DNA from: Skermanella aerolata KACC 11604
GTDB taxonomy: Bacteria > Pseudomonadota > Alphaproteobacteria > Azospirillales > Azospirillaceae
Reading direction: 5' to 3'
Length of the DNA stretch: 64,000 nt
Assembly (NCBI RefSeq): GCF_000936425.1
Contig: NZ_AVFK01000006.1
Coordinates: 124,001 to 188,000, forward strand
Numbering within the stretch: the stretch's first letter is position 1; every line of letters begins with the position of its first letter. The notes under the pieces are model-generated. The model searched no databases, was not told the DNA's origin, and was given only the letters and a program-made list of their open reading frames with translations. Shown piece after piece: positions 16,815-25,282 of the stretch. Both the position numbers and the translations under genes were made by a program.

Positions 16815-17843
16815 CTATTGCCGGGTGCGCGCCTTCTCGATTTCCGTGTAAAGCTCCTTCGTCAGGTCCTCGCCGACCTGGGCCGCGTATTTCTCGACCA
16901 CCGGTTTGACCTTTTCCCGCATGCGGGCGATTTCCTCGGGTGCTATGTCGTTGATCTGCATGCCGTTCTTGACCAGCGTCTCGCGGGACTTCTCATCCAT
17001 CTCACGCGCGACCCTGCGTTGATAATCCCTGGTTTCGACGGCGGCATCCTCGAAGATCTTCTTTTCCTCGTCCGAGAGGGAATCCCAGAACTTCTTGCTC
17101 GCCATCAGCAACTGGGAATTATAGATGTGCTTAGTATTGCTGAAGTACTTCTGCACTTCGTCGAACTTGGACGCCTCGACGGTCGAGTACGGGTTCTCCT
17201 GGCCGTCGACCGTTCCGGTTTCAAGGGCGGTATACAGCTCCGGGAACGGCATCGGCACGGCATTGGCGCCTAGGGCGTTAAGCATGTCGATGTAGAGCGG
17301 GTTCAGGATCGTGCGGATCTTCAATCCCTGGATATCTTCCAGCTTGGTGATCGGCCGCTTGCTGTTGGTGATGCTGCGGTAGCCCTGCTCCATATAGACC
17401 AGCCCGACCAGCCCCCGTGCTGGCATCGGCTCCAGCAGCTTCCGGCCGAGCGGTCCGTCGAGCACGATGTCCGCCTCCCGCTCGTTCGCGAAGGCGAACG
17501 GGAAGTCGAGTACGAGGAAGTCCTTGAAGTTGCCGACGAGCTGCGCAGGCGCCATCATCGAGACCTCGATGGTGCCGCCCTGCATGGCCGAGGCGACTTG
17601 CTGCTCGCCGCCCAGAGTACCGCCGGCATAGACCCGGACCTTGATTTTTCCGCCGCTCTTCTGCTCGATCAGCTCGGCGAACTTCTTGGCCCCGACACCT
17701 TGCGGATGCTCGATATTGTTGACGATCGGCATCTTGATGCTGCGCGACTTGATCTCTGCGCGCGCCGCATCGGCGGCGCCCGTCATGATGACGGATGCCA
17801 GACCGAGACACAGCGTCAGGTGCGAAAATCCCGGAATCTTCAT
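16815..17843 (-). CDS. TRAP transporter solute-binding protein, DctP family
   Basis: 342 residues, the usual family length. A signal peptide precedes a typical DctP body: KFAELIEQKSGGKIKVRVY, then GTIEVSMMAP, the LEDIQGLKIRT hinge strand with its ligand-carboxylate arginine, and PELYTALETGTVDGQENP. It would bind a small organic acid in the periplasm for a Na+-driven TRAP transporter. No DctQ or DctM membrane subunits are seen on either side, so it is an orphan in this window and its partner must be elsewhere. Confidence 0.9.
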   Translation of the reverse strand: MKIPGFSHLTLCLGLASVIMTGAADAARAEIKSRSIKMPIVNNIEHPQGVGAKKFAELIEQKSGGKIKVRVYAGGTLGGEQQVASAMQGGTIEVSMMAPAQLVGNFKDFLVLDFPFAFANEREADIVLDGPLGRKLLEPMPARGLVGLVYMEQGYRSITNSKRPITKLEDIQGLKIRTILNPLYIDMLNALGANAVPMPFPELYTALETGTVDGQENPYSTVEASKFDEVQKYFSNTKHIYNSQLLMASKKFWDSLSDEEKKIFEDAAVETRDYQRRVAREMDEKSRETLVKNGMQINDIAPEEIARMREKVKPVVEKYAAQVGEDLTKELYTEIEKARTRQ

Positions 17844-17994
17844 TTACCCCTCCCCCACACGTGCGCGATCGGCCCCTGTGGCGATGGAGCCGGCCGCAAA
17901 GCTTCTTCGAAGGAGAAACGCCGCACCGTCGCGATTGCTGCGGCACGGCGGTAATTTAAAGTCCCGCTTGACCAGTGCTTATTGCAGCACCGTT

Positions 17995-18849
17995 TCAGGA
18001 AGGATCGGGTGGAAAGTCCGCGGCAAGGCTGGTGTCCTTCCAGGCGTCGATCTCTTCGATGACGCTGACGAGCTTACCGCGCACGGCATCGACGCCGAAG
18101 GCGCCGAGTACCAGGTGGCGCGGCGCGTTTTCCGCCTCCACGGCCTTGATCATCGCAGCGGCGGCGCGTACCGGATCGCCGGGCTGCTTGCCGCTGATGC
18201 CGGAGGTCGCCTTCATGCGCAACGCGGCTGTCTCGGCATAATCGGCGATCCGGCTTGGCGTCTGCTTCAGGGATCGGCCGGCCCAGTCGGTTCGGAAGGG
18301 ACCGGGCTCGACGCACAGGACCTTGATGCCGAGCGGTTCGACTTCCCGAGCCAGCGAGTCCGAAAGCCCCTCGACCGCATGCTTGGTCGCCGCGTAATAG
18401 CCGGAGCCCGGGAAACCGACGAAGCCCGCGACGGACGAGATATTGACGATGTGCCCTCGCCTGCGCGCCCGCATGCCCGGCAGTGCCGCGCGGATCATCG
18501 CGGCCAGCCCGAACACGTTGGCTTCGAACATGGCGCGGATCTCGGCATCGTCGCCTTCCTCGACCGGGGCCTGATATCCGTAGCCGGCGTTGTTCACCAG
18601 CACGTCGATGGCGCCGAAACGGTCTTCGGCAGCCTTCACCGAAGCCGCGACCTGACCGGCGTCGGTCACGTCCAGCGCCAGAGCCAGCGCACTTTCCTTA
18701 TGGCCGTCTGTCAGTTCCCGCACGCGATCGATGTCACGGGCGGTCACGACGACACGCCAGCCACGATCGAGCACGAGCTTGGCGAGTTCGCGGCCGAAGC
18801 CGGTGGAGCAGCCGGTGATGAACCAGACCGGAGAATTGTCGGACATCAT
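17995..18849 (-). CDS. Short-chain dehydrogenase/reductase
   Basis: 284 residues from the ATG at 18849, which follows GGGAAGAG; a start at 18885 is less likely. The classical SDR motifs are present: TGCSTGFG cofactor loop, LVNNAGYG, ISSVAG, and the YYAATKH catalytic Tyr/Lys pair. An arginine at the end of the second strand (VVTARD) suggests NADP(H). The length and C-terminal extension fit the oxidoreductase group often annotated as YbbO-like or 17-beta-HSD-like. The substrate cannot be told. No co-directional neighbour is close enough to define an operon. Confidence 0.9.
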   Translation of the reverse strand: MMSDNSPVWFITGCSTGFGRELAKLVLDRGWRVVVTARDIDRVRELTDGHKESALALALDVTDAGQVAASVKAAEDRFGAIDVLVNNAGYGYQAPVEEGDDAEIRAMFEANVFGLAAMIRAALPGMRARRRGHIVNISSVAGFVGFPGSGYYAATKHAVEGLSDSLAREVEPLGIKVLCVEPGPFRTDWAGRSLKQTPSRIADYAETAALRMKATSGISGKQPGDPVRAAAAMIKAVEAENAPRHLVLGAFGVDAVRGKLVSVIEEIDAWKDTSLAADFPPDPS

Positions 18850-18941
18850 GCATCTCTTCCCTATTGCCGAAAACGCCGGCGGCAAACGCTTGGGCGGCAG
18901 ACGCTTGAAAGTCTTGCAGAACCGCCGCCTCTCCGCCGGCG

Positions 18942-19216
18942 TTACCCGCAGTCAAACAGGCGCTTGGTTTGAGAGTTGCTCCGATAATCCTGATTGTTCG
19001 ACGAGATCAGTCGGGCAGCGATGCGCCGACTCACATCGACGATGTGATCGGGCATCATTCCGGCAAGCTCGACCACCCGGCTCGCCACTGCTTCTGGCGC
19101 CAAACCGAGTTCGGCGGCCAGCCCTCGTCATAGGTGAAGGTCAAGCTTCCACGGCTGTCCTGTGTCACGGTTCCCACGACGCGGCCTGCCATGAACGCTG
19201 CCAGTTCGGACTTCAT
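18942..19216 (-). pseudogene. Remnant of a HipA-type toxin kinase gene
   Basis: The ATG at 19216 overlaps the hipB-like stop as ATGA, the usual hipBA joint. About 30 codons match the HipA N-terminus (GRVVGTVTQDSRG, LTFTYDEGW) and the frame then closes. The neighbouring frame continues with ELGLAPEAVASRVVELAG and ends at 18942, resembling the HipA C-terminus. The kinase core of roughly 300 codons is absent, so an internal deletion with a frame shift has destroyed the toxin. The antitoxin-like gene upstream is still intact. Confidence 0.65.
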
Positions 19217-19536
19217 GGCAGCTTCCTGCCCGGATCATCGATCCGGAAATCGTCACGCATGATGTCATCCAGGAGTTCATCCAAATCGACTGACGGGATG
19301 ATGTCGGTTTTGCCGGCTTCTATCTTGTCTCCCGTATCGATCGAGATGCGCAAGCCCAAGGCGTCGAGCGCCCGCAGGACGAGGCCGATCTCGGCGCGTG
19401 GCTTGCCCTTCTCGATTTCCACGATCCACTGGCGGCTGACTTTGATCCGCCGCGCAAGCTCGCCCTGATCCAGCCCGAGCTTGCGCCTGCGCTCCCGCAT
19501 GATGAGGCCGATGTCGGTAGCATTGCGGGCTAGCAT
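19213..19536 (-). CDS. HipB-like HTH regulator (antitoxin type)
   Basis: 107 residues from the ATG at 19536. Residues about 10-65 form an XRE/Cro helix-turn-helix: IGLIMRERRRKLGLDQGELA then KVSRQWIVEIEKGK. The size and the overlap with a HipA remnant identify it as the antitoxin/repressor of a hipBA module. In intact modules HipB represses the operon and neutralises HipA. With the toxin gone it may now be only a DNA-binding remnant. It ends three bases into the hipA start. Confidence 0.8.
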   Translation of the reverse strand: MLARNATDIGLIMRERRRKLGLDQGELARRIKVSRQWIVEIEKGKPRAEIGLVLRALDALGLRISIDTGDKIEAGKTDIIPSVDLDELLDDIMRDDFRIDDPGRKLP

Positions 19537-19656
19537 GGATGGGATCCCCGAACGACATGTCGTCGATCGGCTACATCGTATAGAAGTCATCGAACGGCGA
19601 CAATTGGGAAGGTCGGCGAGCGACGACATAAGATGCCGGTATCGTTCAGCACACAA

Positions 19657-19679
19657 CAAAAAAGCCCCACTGGGGCTTT
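19657..19679 (-). terminator. Intrinsic terminator of tRNA-Gly
   Basis: On the minus strand AAAGCCCC-AGT-GGGGCTTT is followed by TTTGTTG. The perfect eight-base stem with a T-rich tail lies about 30 bases beyond the 3' end of the tRNA gene. Confidence 0.8.
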
Positions 19680-19708
19680 CGGTCCGCTCAAATGAAATCA
19701 TGAGGAAA

Positions 19709-19783
19709 TGGAGCGGGCGAAGGGATTCGAACCCTCGACCCCAACCTTGGCAAGGTTGTGCTCTACCCCTGAGCTACGCCCGC
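19709..19783 (-). tRNA. tRNA-Gly (anticodon GCC)
   Basis: The minus strand folds as a complete tRNA: acceptor GCGGGCG/CGCCCGC, a D-arm with AGCTCAGGGGTAGAGC, an anticodon loop CTTGCCAAG with GCC, and a T-arm with GGTTCGAATCC. CCA is encoded. It reads GGC and GGU glycine codons. Confidence 0.95.
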
Positions 19784-19959
19784 ATTGGCGGCTGGTCCGG
19801 GTGATGACCAGCGGTGAGCGCGGATAATACGGATGCCGGGTGCCTTTGCAAGGCTCTTTTTTGCTATTTCGACGATTGCACGATGGCACCGGTTTGCCGT
19901 CCCGGCGCTTCGGGCTATAACAGCGCCGCCCCATCAGCCGGAACATCAAGGTTGCCGCC

Positions 19960-20508
19960 ATGCCCGACCACGCAGACCAGGCACCGCAAGCCGACCAGAC
20001 ACCAAACGAAGCCCCGATGCCAACCTCGCCGGAGGCGCTCATCGCTTATCTCGACGGCCTCGGCATCGCGACAACGACCCATACCCATCCGCCCGTCTTC
20101 ACGGTGGAGGAAGCGCAGGCGTTGCGCGGCACCCTGCCCGGCGGCCACTGCAAGAACTTGTTCCTGAAGGACAAGAAGGGCCGGCTCTGGCTGGTGGTGG
20201 CGCTGGAGGACAGCAAGGTCGATCTCAAGTCGCTGGACAAGCGCATCGGCTCCGCCCGGCTGTCGTTCGGCAACGGCGACCTGCTGTGGGAAGTGCTGGG
20301 CGTGCGGCCCGGATCGGTGACGCCGTTCGCCGTCATCAACGATACGGAACACCGGGTGACGGTGGTGCTGGAGCAGGCGATGATGGCGCACGACCTGCTG
20401 AACTACCACCCGCTGGACAATGGCCGCACGACGGCGATCCGGTCCGCCGACCTGCTGAAATTCTTGCGCGCCACGGGTCACGAAGCGCAGATTGCCGACC
20501 TTGCCTGA
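19960..20508 (+). CDS. ProX/PrdX-type (YbaK-like) aminoacyl-tRNA deacylase
   Basis: 182 residues. After a charged N-terminal tail comes a YbaK/ProRS-associated editing domain: THTHPPVFTVEEA, GGHCKNLFLKDKK with the conserved lysine, and RLSFGNGDLLWEVLGV with a GSVTPF loop. Free-standing members hydrolyse mischarged tRNA, typically Ala-tRNA(Pro), in trans. An in-frame ATG about 20 codons in is an alternative start. It stands alone between the tRNA-Gly gene and the thioredoxin-like gene. Confidence 0.88.
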   Translation: MPDHADQAPQADQTPNEAPMPTSPEALIAYLDGLGIATTTHTHPPVFTVEEAQALRGTLPGGHCKNLFLKDKKGRLWLVVALEDSKVDLKSLDKRIGSARLSFGNGDLLWEVLGVRPGSVTPFAVINDTEHRVTVVLEQAMMAHDLLNYHPLDNGRTTAIRSADLLKFLRATGHEAQIADLA

Positions 20509-20619
20509 CGCTCCCCGGCGCTCCGGCCTTGTGGGTTGATCCGGCAAGGCTCATGTAATCGCGAACATCAGACTCAGGCGCACTCACAGCCGCTCTCCAA
20601 GAAGAAACAGGACGCACCC

Positions 20620-21543
20620 ATGCAGACTATGTTCAACGCGCCCGGCGCCGGATCTCAGCAACCTGCCGACCTGATCAAGGACAGCAGCGACGCCACCTTC
20701 ATGGCCGACGTCATGGAAGCGTCGCGCACAGTCCCGGTCATCGTCGATTTCTGGGCGCCCTGGTGCGGGCCGTGCAAACAGCTCGGGCCGCTGCTGGAAA
20801 AGAACGTGCGGGCCGCCAAGGGCGCCGTACGGATGGTCAAGATCGACATCGACAAAAACCCTCAGATCGCGGGCCAACTCCGCATCCAGTCGATTCCGGC
20901 GGTCTTCGCCTTCTTCCAGGGCCGGCCGGTCGATGGTTTCGCCGGTGCCCAGCCCGAGTCCCAGATCAAGCAGTTCATCGACCGGCTGATCAAGATGGGT
21001 GGCGGCACCGAGGACGACGGTTTGGGAGAGGCGCTGGAAGCCGCGGCCGAAGCACTGGAAGCAGGCGACGCCTCGACCGCCAGCAGCATCTACAATCAGA
21101 TCCTTCAGCACGAGCCGACCAATGCCCCGGCCTTTGCCGGCCTTGCCCGCTGCCTGATCTCGGTGTCCGACTTCGCCCGTGCCCGCCAGTTGCTCGACGG
21201 CGCCACGCCGGAGCAGGCGAAGAACGCCGAGGTCATCGCCGCCCGCAGCGCACTCGATCTGGCGGAGCAGAGCGCTTCGGTCGGTCCGGTGGACGACCTG
21301 ACGGCCCGGCTGGCCTCCGATCCCAACGACCACGAGGCCCGGTTCGACCTTGCCATGGCCTTTTACGCTTCCGGTAAGCGCGAAGAGGCTGTCGAGGAGC
21401 TGCTGGAACTGGTCCGGCGCGACCGCGAATGGAACGAGCAGCAGGCCCGCAAGCAGCTCGTAAAATTTTTCGAGGCTTTTGGGCCGACTGACAAGCTTAC
21501 CCTCATGGCAAGACGGAAGTTGTCATCTATCTTATTTTCATGA
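20620..21543 (+). CDS. cnoX: Thioredoxin-TPR protein, CnoX/YbbN family
   Basis: 307 residues from the ATG at 20620, which has AGGA upstream. Residues about 20-125 are a thioredoxin domain with an intact WCGPC active site (FWAPWCGPCKQ); the rest is a TPR region typical of YbbN. The family acts as a chaperedoxin that protects substrates from oxidation and hands them to GroEL or DnaK. Because both cysteines are kept, redox activity is possible. Its end overlaps the LON-domain gene as ATGA, starting a four-gene housekeeping run. Confidence 0.9.
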   Translation: MQTMFNAPGAGSQQPADLIKDSSDATFMADVMEASRTVPVIVDFWAPWCGPCKQLGPLLEKNVRAAKGAVRMVKIDIDKNPQIAGQLRIQSIPAVFAFFQGRPVDGFAGAQPESQIKQFIDRLIKMGGGTEDDGLGEALEAAAEALEAGDASTASSIYNQILQHEPTNAPAFAGLARCLISVSDFARARQLLDGATPEQAKNAEVIAARSALDLAEQSASVGPVDDLTARLASDPNDHEARFDLAMAFYASGKREEAVEELLELVRRDREWNEQQARKQLVKFFEAFGPTDKLTLMARRKLSSILFS

Positions 21544-22205
21544 GCCCAAACCCGTTCGACCCAACCTTCGACCAACTGCCGGAAATCCTGCCGATTTTCC
21601 CGCTTACCGGGGTGCTGCTGCTGCCCCGCGGCAAGTTGCCGCTGAACGTCTTCGAGCCTCGCTACCTGGCGATGATCGAGGACGCCTTGGCCGGCAACAG
21701 GATGATCGGCATCATCCAGCCGTCGGACCCCTTGAGCCGCGCCAGCGTGCCGCCGGTCTATCCGATCGGCTGCGCCGGCCGGATCACCAGCTTCAGCGAG
21801 ACCGACGACGGCCGCTACCTGATCACCCTGACCGGCGTCTGCCGGTTCGAGACGGTGCGGGAACTGCCGATCGTGCGCGGCTACCGCCGCGTCGACGTCT
21901 CGTGGGAGCGGTTCGCCGCCGATCTGGACGAGGCGGGTCCCGCCCTGTTCGACCGGGCGCGGCTGGTCGAAGGCTTGCGGACATATTTCAAGATCCAGGG
22001 CATCTCGGCTAACTGGGATGCGGTGGAATCCACGCCGGACGAACGGCTGGTGACGTCGCTCGCCATGATCTGCCCGTTCGAGCCGTCGGAGAAGCAGGCC
22101 TTGCTGGAGTGCGGTTCCCTGTCGGAACGGGCGAGCATGATGGTCGCCATCATCGAAATGTCCGTGCTGGACAAGCGCAGTGGCGATACCATGGCGCGGC
22201 ACTGA
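21540..22205 (+). CDS. LON substrate-binding-domain protein
   Basis: 221 residues comprising only the N-terminal domain of Lon: [43 protein letters not shown], and a C-terminal helical part. No AAA+ or protease domain follows. Such stand-alone proteins are common in alphaproteobacteria, usually next to a thioredoxin-TPR gene as here; a role in substrate selection or quality control is presumed. It overlaps the upstream gene by four bases. Confidence 0.88.
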   Translation: MSPNPFDPTFDQLPEILPIFPLTGVLLLPRGKLPLNVFEPRYLAMIEDALAGNRMIGIIQPSDPLSRASVPPVYPIGCAGRITSFSETDDGRYLITLTGVCRFETVRELPIVRGYRRVDVSWERFAADLDEAGPALFDRARLVEGLRTYFKIQGISANWDAVESTPDERLVTSLAMICPFEPSEKQALLECGSLSERASMMVAIIEMSVLDKRSGDTMARH

Positions 22206-22239
22206 CAAGACGGTGCCGACACATAGAAGGGATAAGGAC

Positions 22240-22476
22240 GTGAGCGATACCAAGTCGGTCTCGACCGCCAAGGTCGATCCGAAGCTGCTGGAAATTCTGG
22301 TGTGCCCGCTGACCAAGGGGCCGCTGTCCTATGACGCGGCGGCGCAGGAGTTGATCAGCGAGCGCGCCGGTCTGGCCTATCCCATCCGTGACGGCATCCC
22401 GATCATGCTGGTGGACGAGGCCCGGACGCTGGACGCCGATACGGCTCATCCCTCAGGTCCGAAGACGGGTCACTGA
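22240..22476 (+). CDS. Trm112-family protein
   Basis: 78 residues from the GTG at 22240, which follows an AAGGATAAGG site. It has the family core: [14 protein letters not shown], then [20 protein letters not shown]. Trm112-like proteins stabilise or activate methyltransferases, and bacterial members often keep only part of the zinc-binding cysteines, as here. The neighbourhood of a LON-domain gene upstream and DUF971 downstream is the usual alphaproteobacterial one. Confidence 0.88.
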   Translation: MSDTKSVSTAKVDPKLLEILVCPLTKGPLSYDAAAQELISERAGLAYPIRDGIPIMLVDEARTLDADTAHPSGPKTGH

Positions 22477-22478
22477 TC

Positions 22479-22880
22479 ATGACGGGACCCAGCGAGTCGT
22501 TTGCTACCGACCCATTCGGCACGCAGCACTGGCCGGTCGAGGTTCGCTTGAAGAAAGCTGAAAAGCGGCTGGAGATCGAGTTCGACGACGGCCGCAAGTT
22601 CTCGCTGCCGGCGGAGTTTCTGCGGGTGGAAAGTCCGTCCGCCGAGGTTCAGGGCCATAACCCGAGCCAGAAGCAGACGGTGTCGGGCCGCCGCCATGTC
22701 GGCATCATGGGGCTGGAGCCGGTCGGCAACTACGCACTCCGGATCCAGTTCGACGACATGCACGACAGCGGTATCTTCTCGTGGAAGTACCTGTACCAAC
22801 TGGGCGAGCATCAGGACGAGCTTTGGGCGGAGTATCTGGCGGAGCTTGAAAAGCGCGGCCTGAAACGCGATCCGCGATAG
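22479..22880 (+). CDS. DUF971 protein (gamma-butyrobetaine hydroxylase N-terminal-like)
   Basis: 133 residues. The DUF971 core is clear: VRLKKAEKRLEIEFDDG, FSLPAEFLRVESPSAE, then NYALRIQFDDMHDSGIFSW and YLYQLG. The domain is a small beta-rich fold found at the N-terminus of carnitine-synthesis hydroxylases and as a free protein; links with Fe-S assembly have been proposed for free forms. It is the last gene of the cnoX-LON-Trm112 run, two bases after the preceding stop. Confidence 0.88.
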   Translation: MTGPSESFATDPFGTQHWPVEVRLKKAEKRLEIEFDDGRKFSLPAEFLRVESPSAEVQGHNPSQKQTVSGRRHVGIMGLEPVGNYALRIQFDDMHDSGIFSWKYLYQLGEHQDELWAEYLAELEKRGLKRDPR

Positions 22881-22976
22881 TCAGCGTTCCCGAATGAAGA
22901 AGATCAAGTCGCGACCCAGGCATTGTAGTGCGCGACGGTCCGAAGATGCTCCGGCGTCATGGCGGAAGCCCGGAAT

Positions 22977-23010
22977 CGAAAAGCCGCGCCTTGTATAGCG
23001 CGGCTTGTTC
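22977..23010. terminator. Bidirectional hairpin between convergent genes
   Basis: AAGCCGCGC (22981-22989) pairs with GCGCGGCTT (22998-23006). On the minus strand the stem is followed by TTCG, giving a short T-run for the DUF1127 gene. On the plus strand it can end the DUF971 run about 100 bases after its stop. Confidence 0.6.
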
Positions 23011-23061
23011 AGATCGGCCAATCCGGATCGGCCATGGTCAGCCCCATGTCGCGACTGAAGA

Positions 23062-23280
23062 TCAGGCGCGCCAGAACGGCTTGCTGGCTTCGGACTGGGC
23101 TTCCAGGTCGCTCAGGCCGATGTCGCGCAGCATATGCGCGTCGAGTTCCATCAGCTCGCGACGGCTGACGATGCGGTACTTCCAGGTTTTCAGTGTGTCG
23201 GTCAACCGCTGGATAAGATCAGCGGAAGAGTCGGCCGAACGTCGACCGGCATAACCGGACGTGCGAACTGCCAGTGCCAT
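23062..23280 (-). CDS. DUF1127 protein
   Basis: 72 residues from the ATG at 23280, which has AGGA upstream. The C-terminal half is the DUF1127 signature: RRELMELDAHMLRDIGLS, then an EASKPFW tail. Short arginine-rich DUF1127 proteins in alphaproteobacteria influence phosphate and carbon metabolism and RNA turnover. The protein is small and basic, consistent with RNA binding. A terminator-like hairpin lies directly upstream. Confidence 0.85.
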   Translation of the reverse strand: MALAVRTSGYAGRRSADSSADLIQRLTDTLKTWKYRIVSRRELMELDAHMLRDIGLSDLEAQSEASKPFWRA

Positions 23281-23294
23281 GATGTGAGTCCTCA

Positions 23295-23323
23295 ATAAAA
23301 ACGGCCGGCGTGTCTCGCCGGCC
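23295..23323 (-). terminator. Intrinsic terminator of the aminotransferase gene
   Basis: On the minus strand GGCCGGCG-AGACA-CGCCGGCC is followed by GTTTTTATT. It lies about 130 bases after the aminotransferase stop and only 15 bases before the DUF1127 start, so it could also act as an attenuator or lie within the DUF1127 leader. Confidence 0.75.
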
Positions 23324-23455
23324 TTCCGTTCTTTCGTGATCGGAATATGGGGTCTTGCTGCACCTGCGAGAAGTGCGCCTTCTACATGGTTGACATGATT
23401 TGGCGCCATGGCTGGCCTAGGAACATTCGCCGATGCCCTATTACTTCGGGCCCAA

Positions 23456-24616
23456 TCAACTAAGAACCGGCGCCATCCGTTCCATTGCAACTTTCAGCCT
23501 TGCCGGCGAGCTGGCGAAGCAGAGGCGGAGATAGCCCTCGCCACCCTCGCCGAAGGCGGCGCCGGGCGCCAGGCCGACCTGGGCCTCGTCGACGATGCGC
23601 TTGGCGAGCGTCAGGCTGTCTGTTTCCCCCTCCACCGAGAAGAAGGCGTAGAAGGCGGCGTCGGGCCGCTGGACCTTGACGCGGGGCAGCGACTCGAGCA
23701 CGCCGCAAACGATGTCCCGGCCGGTCCTGCACCGTTCGACCATGTCGGCCAGGAAGCCGTCACCCTGCTCCAGTGCTGCGATGCCGGCCTTCTGAACGAA
23801 GCCGGGGACACCCGAATTGTTGAACTGGACCATCTTTTCGTAGACTGGCCCGAACGAGGACGGGGACACGACCCAGCCCAGCCGCCAGCCGGTCATCGCC
23901 CAGTTCTTGGAGAAGCTGTTGATGACCAGCAGCCGGTCTTCCGGTTCGGACACGTCCAGGAAGGACGGCGCGCGGCTGCCGTCATAGACCATGCGGGAAT
24001 AAACCTCGTCCGACATCACCCAGAGGCCGCGTTCGCGCGCGAACTTCATGACACGGCGCATGTCGTCGGTGCCCATGGTCCAGCCGGTCGGATTGCAGGG
24101 CGAGTTGATGAAGATCATCTTCGTCCTCGACCCGCAAGCGTCGAACAGGCGGTCGAGATCCAGGGTCCAGCCGGCGTTCCCCAGCGTCAGCGGCACCTGC
24201 CGGACTACGCCGCCCATGATCTCGATGCTCGCGAAGACGTTGGGCCAGACGGGGGAGACGATGACGACCTCGTCACCGGGATCGATCAGGCTTTGGATCG
24301 AGAGCGAGATCGCGGTCATGCCCGATCCGGTGACTGTGATCCGGTCGGCGTCCACCGGCATGCCGTAGGTCCGCCGATGATAGGCAGCCAGGGCATCGCG
24401 CAGTTCCGGCAGGCCGCGTTGCCAGGTGTAGAAGACATGGCCTTCGCGCATAGCCTGATTGGCGGCATCCATCACGAAATCCGGAGTCGGCACGTCTCCC
24501 TCGCCGAACCAGAGTGGGATCATGCCATCGCGCCCCCTGCCGTATCTGGCTATCTCGTCGATCAGGCTATGGGGAAGAGCGTCGATCGAGGGACGGATGC
24601 CGGGACCTTGGGACAT
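23456..24616 (-). CDS. PLP-dependent aminotransferase, class I/II
   Basis: 386 residues, the family's usual length. The motifs are intact: TGSGMTAI for the phosphate loop, INSPCNPTGW for substrate and cofactor contacts, DEVYSRM, SFSKNWAMTGWRLGW containing the Schiff-base lysine, and a final LRLCFA arginine. Subgroup I-gamma (aspartate/aromatic or similar) is likely, but the exact substrate cannot be told. No operon partners; the 5' side faces a divergent GFA gene. Confidence 0.9.
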   Translation of the reverse strand: MSQGPGIRPSIDALPHSLIDEIARYGRGRDGMIPLWFGEGDVPTPDFVMDAANQAMREGHVFYTWQRGLPELRDALAAYHRRTYGMPVDADRITVTGSGMTAISLSIQSLIDPGDEVVIVSPVWPNVFASIEIMGGVVRQVPLTLGNAGWTLDLDRLFDACGSRTKMIFINSPCNPTGWTMGTDDMRRVMKFARERGLWVMSDEVYSRMVYDGSRAPSFLDVSEPEDRLLVINSFSKNWAMTGWRLGWVVSPSSFGPVYEKMVQFNNSGVPGFVQKAGIAALEQGDGFLADMVERCRTGRDIVCGVLESLPRVKVQRPDAAFYAFFSVEGETDSLTLAKRIVDEAQVGLAPGAAFGEGGEGYLRLCFASSPARLKVAMERMAPVLS

Positions 24617-24788
24617 GGAGGAATGGCCACGAATTTAGTTGAGGAAGGCAACCGTCATACTCTGGGCTGCTTTGTTTGTATAGCGCCCGGACCCATGAAT
24701 TCCTCTCATGCCGATATGAGAAAGCTTTGTTTGAAGAAGAGAAGCAGGCACGCAACCCTGGGACCGGACGCATAGGGAGAAAACGGCA

Positions 24789-25205
24789 ATGAACGATTCC
24801 CAAGGTGACGATACGGTCCATCAGGGTGGCTGCCTATGCGGCGCCGTCCGGTACAGGACGACGGGCAAGCCCAACGACACCAACATCTGCTACTGCACCC
24901 AATGCCAGCGCCAGAGCGGAGCACCCATGCCGGCCTTCGCCAACTTCGATCGGGACAAGGTCGAACTCGTGCAAGGCGAGCCGGGCAGCTATCGGGCTTC
25001 CGGCACCGCATCCCGGCAGTTCTGCGCGAACTGCGGTTCCTGGCTGTTCTGGATGCAGGATGGCGGAACGCGCATCTCGATCACCTTGGGAAGCTTCGAC
25101 GATCCTTCGGACTTCCCGGCGCCGGATTACGAGATCTGGACCGAACACCGGATCAAGTGGCTGAGCAACATACCCGGTGTCGATTCGTATCCGGGCGATA
25201 ATTGA
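24789..25205 (+). CDS. GFA-family (CENP-V/GFA) zinc protein
   Basis: 138 residues. The zinc motifs are complete: GGCLCGAVRY, then CYCTQCQRQSGAP, then FCANCGSWLF. The family was named for glutathione-dependent formaldehyde-activating enzyme, but most members have no proven substrate and may act as glutathione-linked or redox proteins. The gene is single, with a divergent aminotransferase upstream and a terminator of hemY downstream. Confidence 0.9.
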   Translation: MNDSQGDDTVHQGGCLCGAVRYRTTGKPNDTNICYCTQCQRQSGAPMPAFANFDRDKVELVQGEPGSYRASGTASRQFCANCGSWLFWMQDGGTRISITLGSFDDPSDFPAPDYEIWTEHRIKWLSNIPGVDSYPGDN

Positions 25206-25228
25206 GATCTCATCCGTTCAGGCAATAA

Positions 25229-25257
25229 AAAACGGCGGCGGAATGATTCCGCCGCCG
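25229..25257 (-). terminator. Intrinsic terminator of the hem operon
   Basis: CGGCGGCGGAAT and ATTCCGCCGCCG form a 12-base stem with almost no loop (25233-25257). On the minus strand it is followed by TTTTTTATT, about 25 bases after the hemY stop. The plus-strand side could also stop the GFA transcript. Confidence 0.8.
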
Positions 25258-25282
25258 GTACGTTTAACGCCCCCGCACCGCT

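Noticed and set aside
16815-17843. TRAP binding protein as part of the Mla-like cluster
   Set aside because: It is convergent with the cluster and a typical DctP protein, so it is more likely an unrelated orphan.
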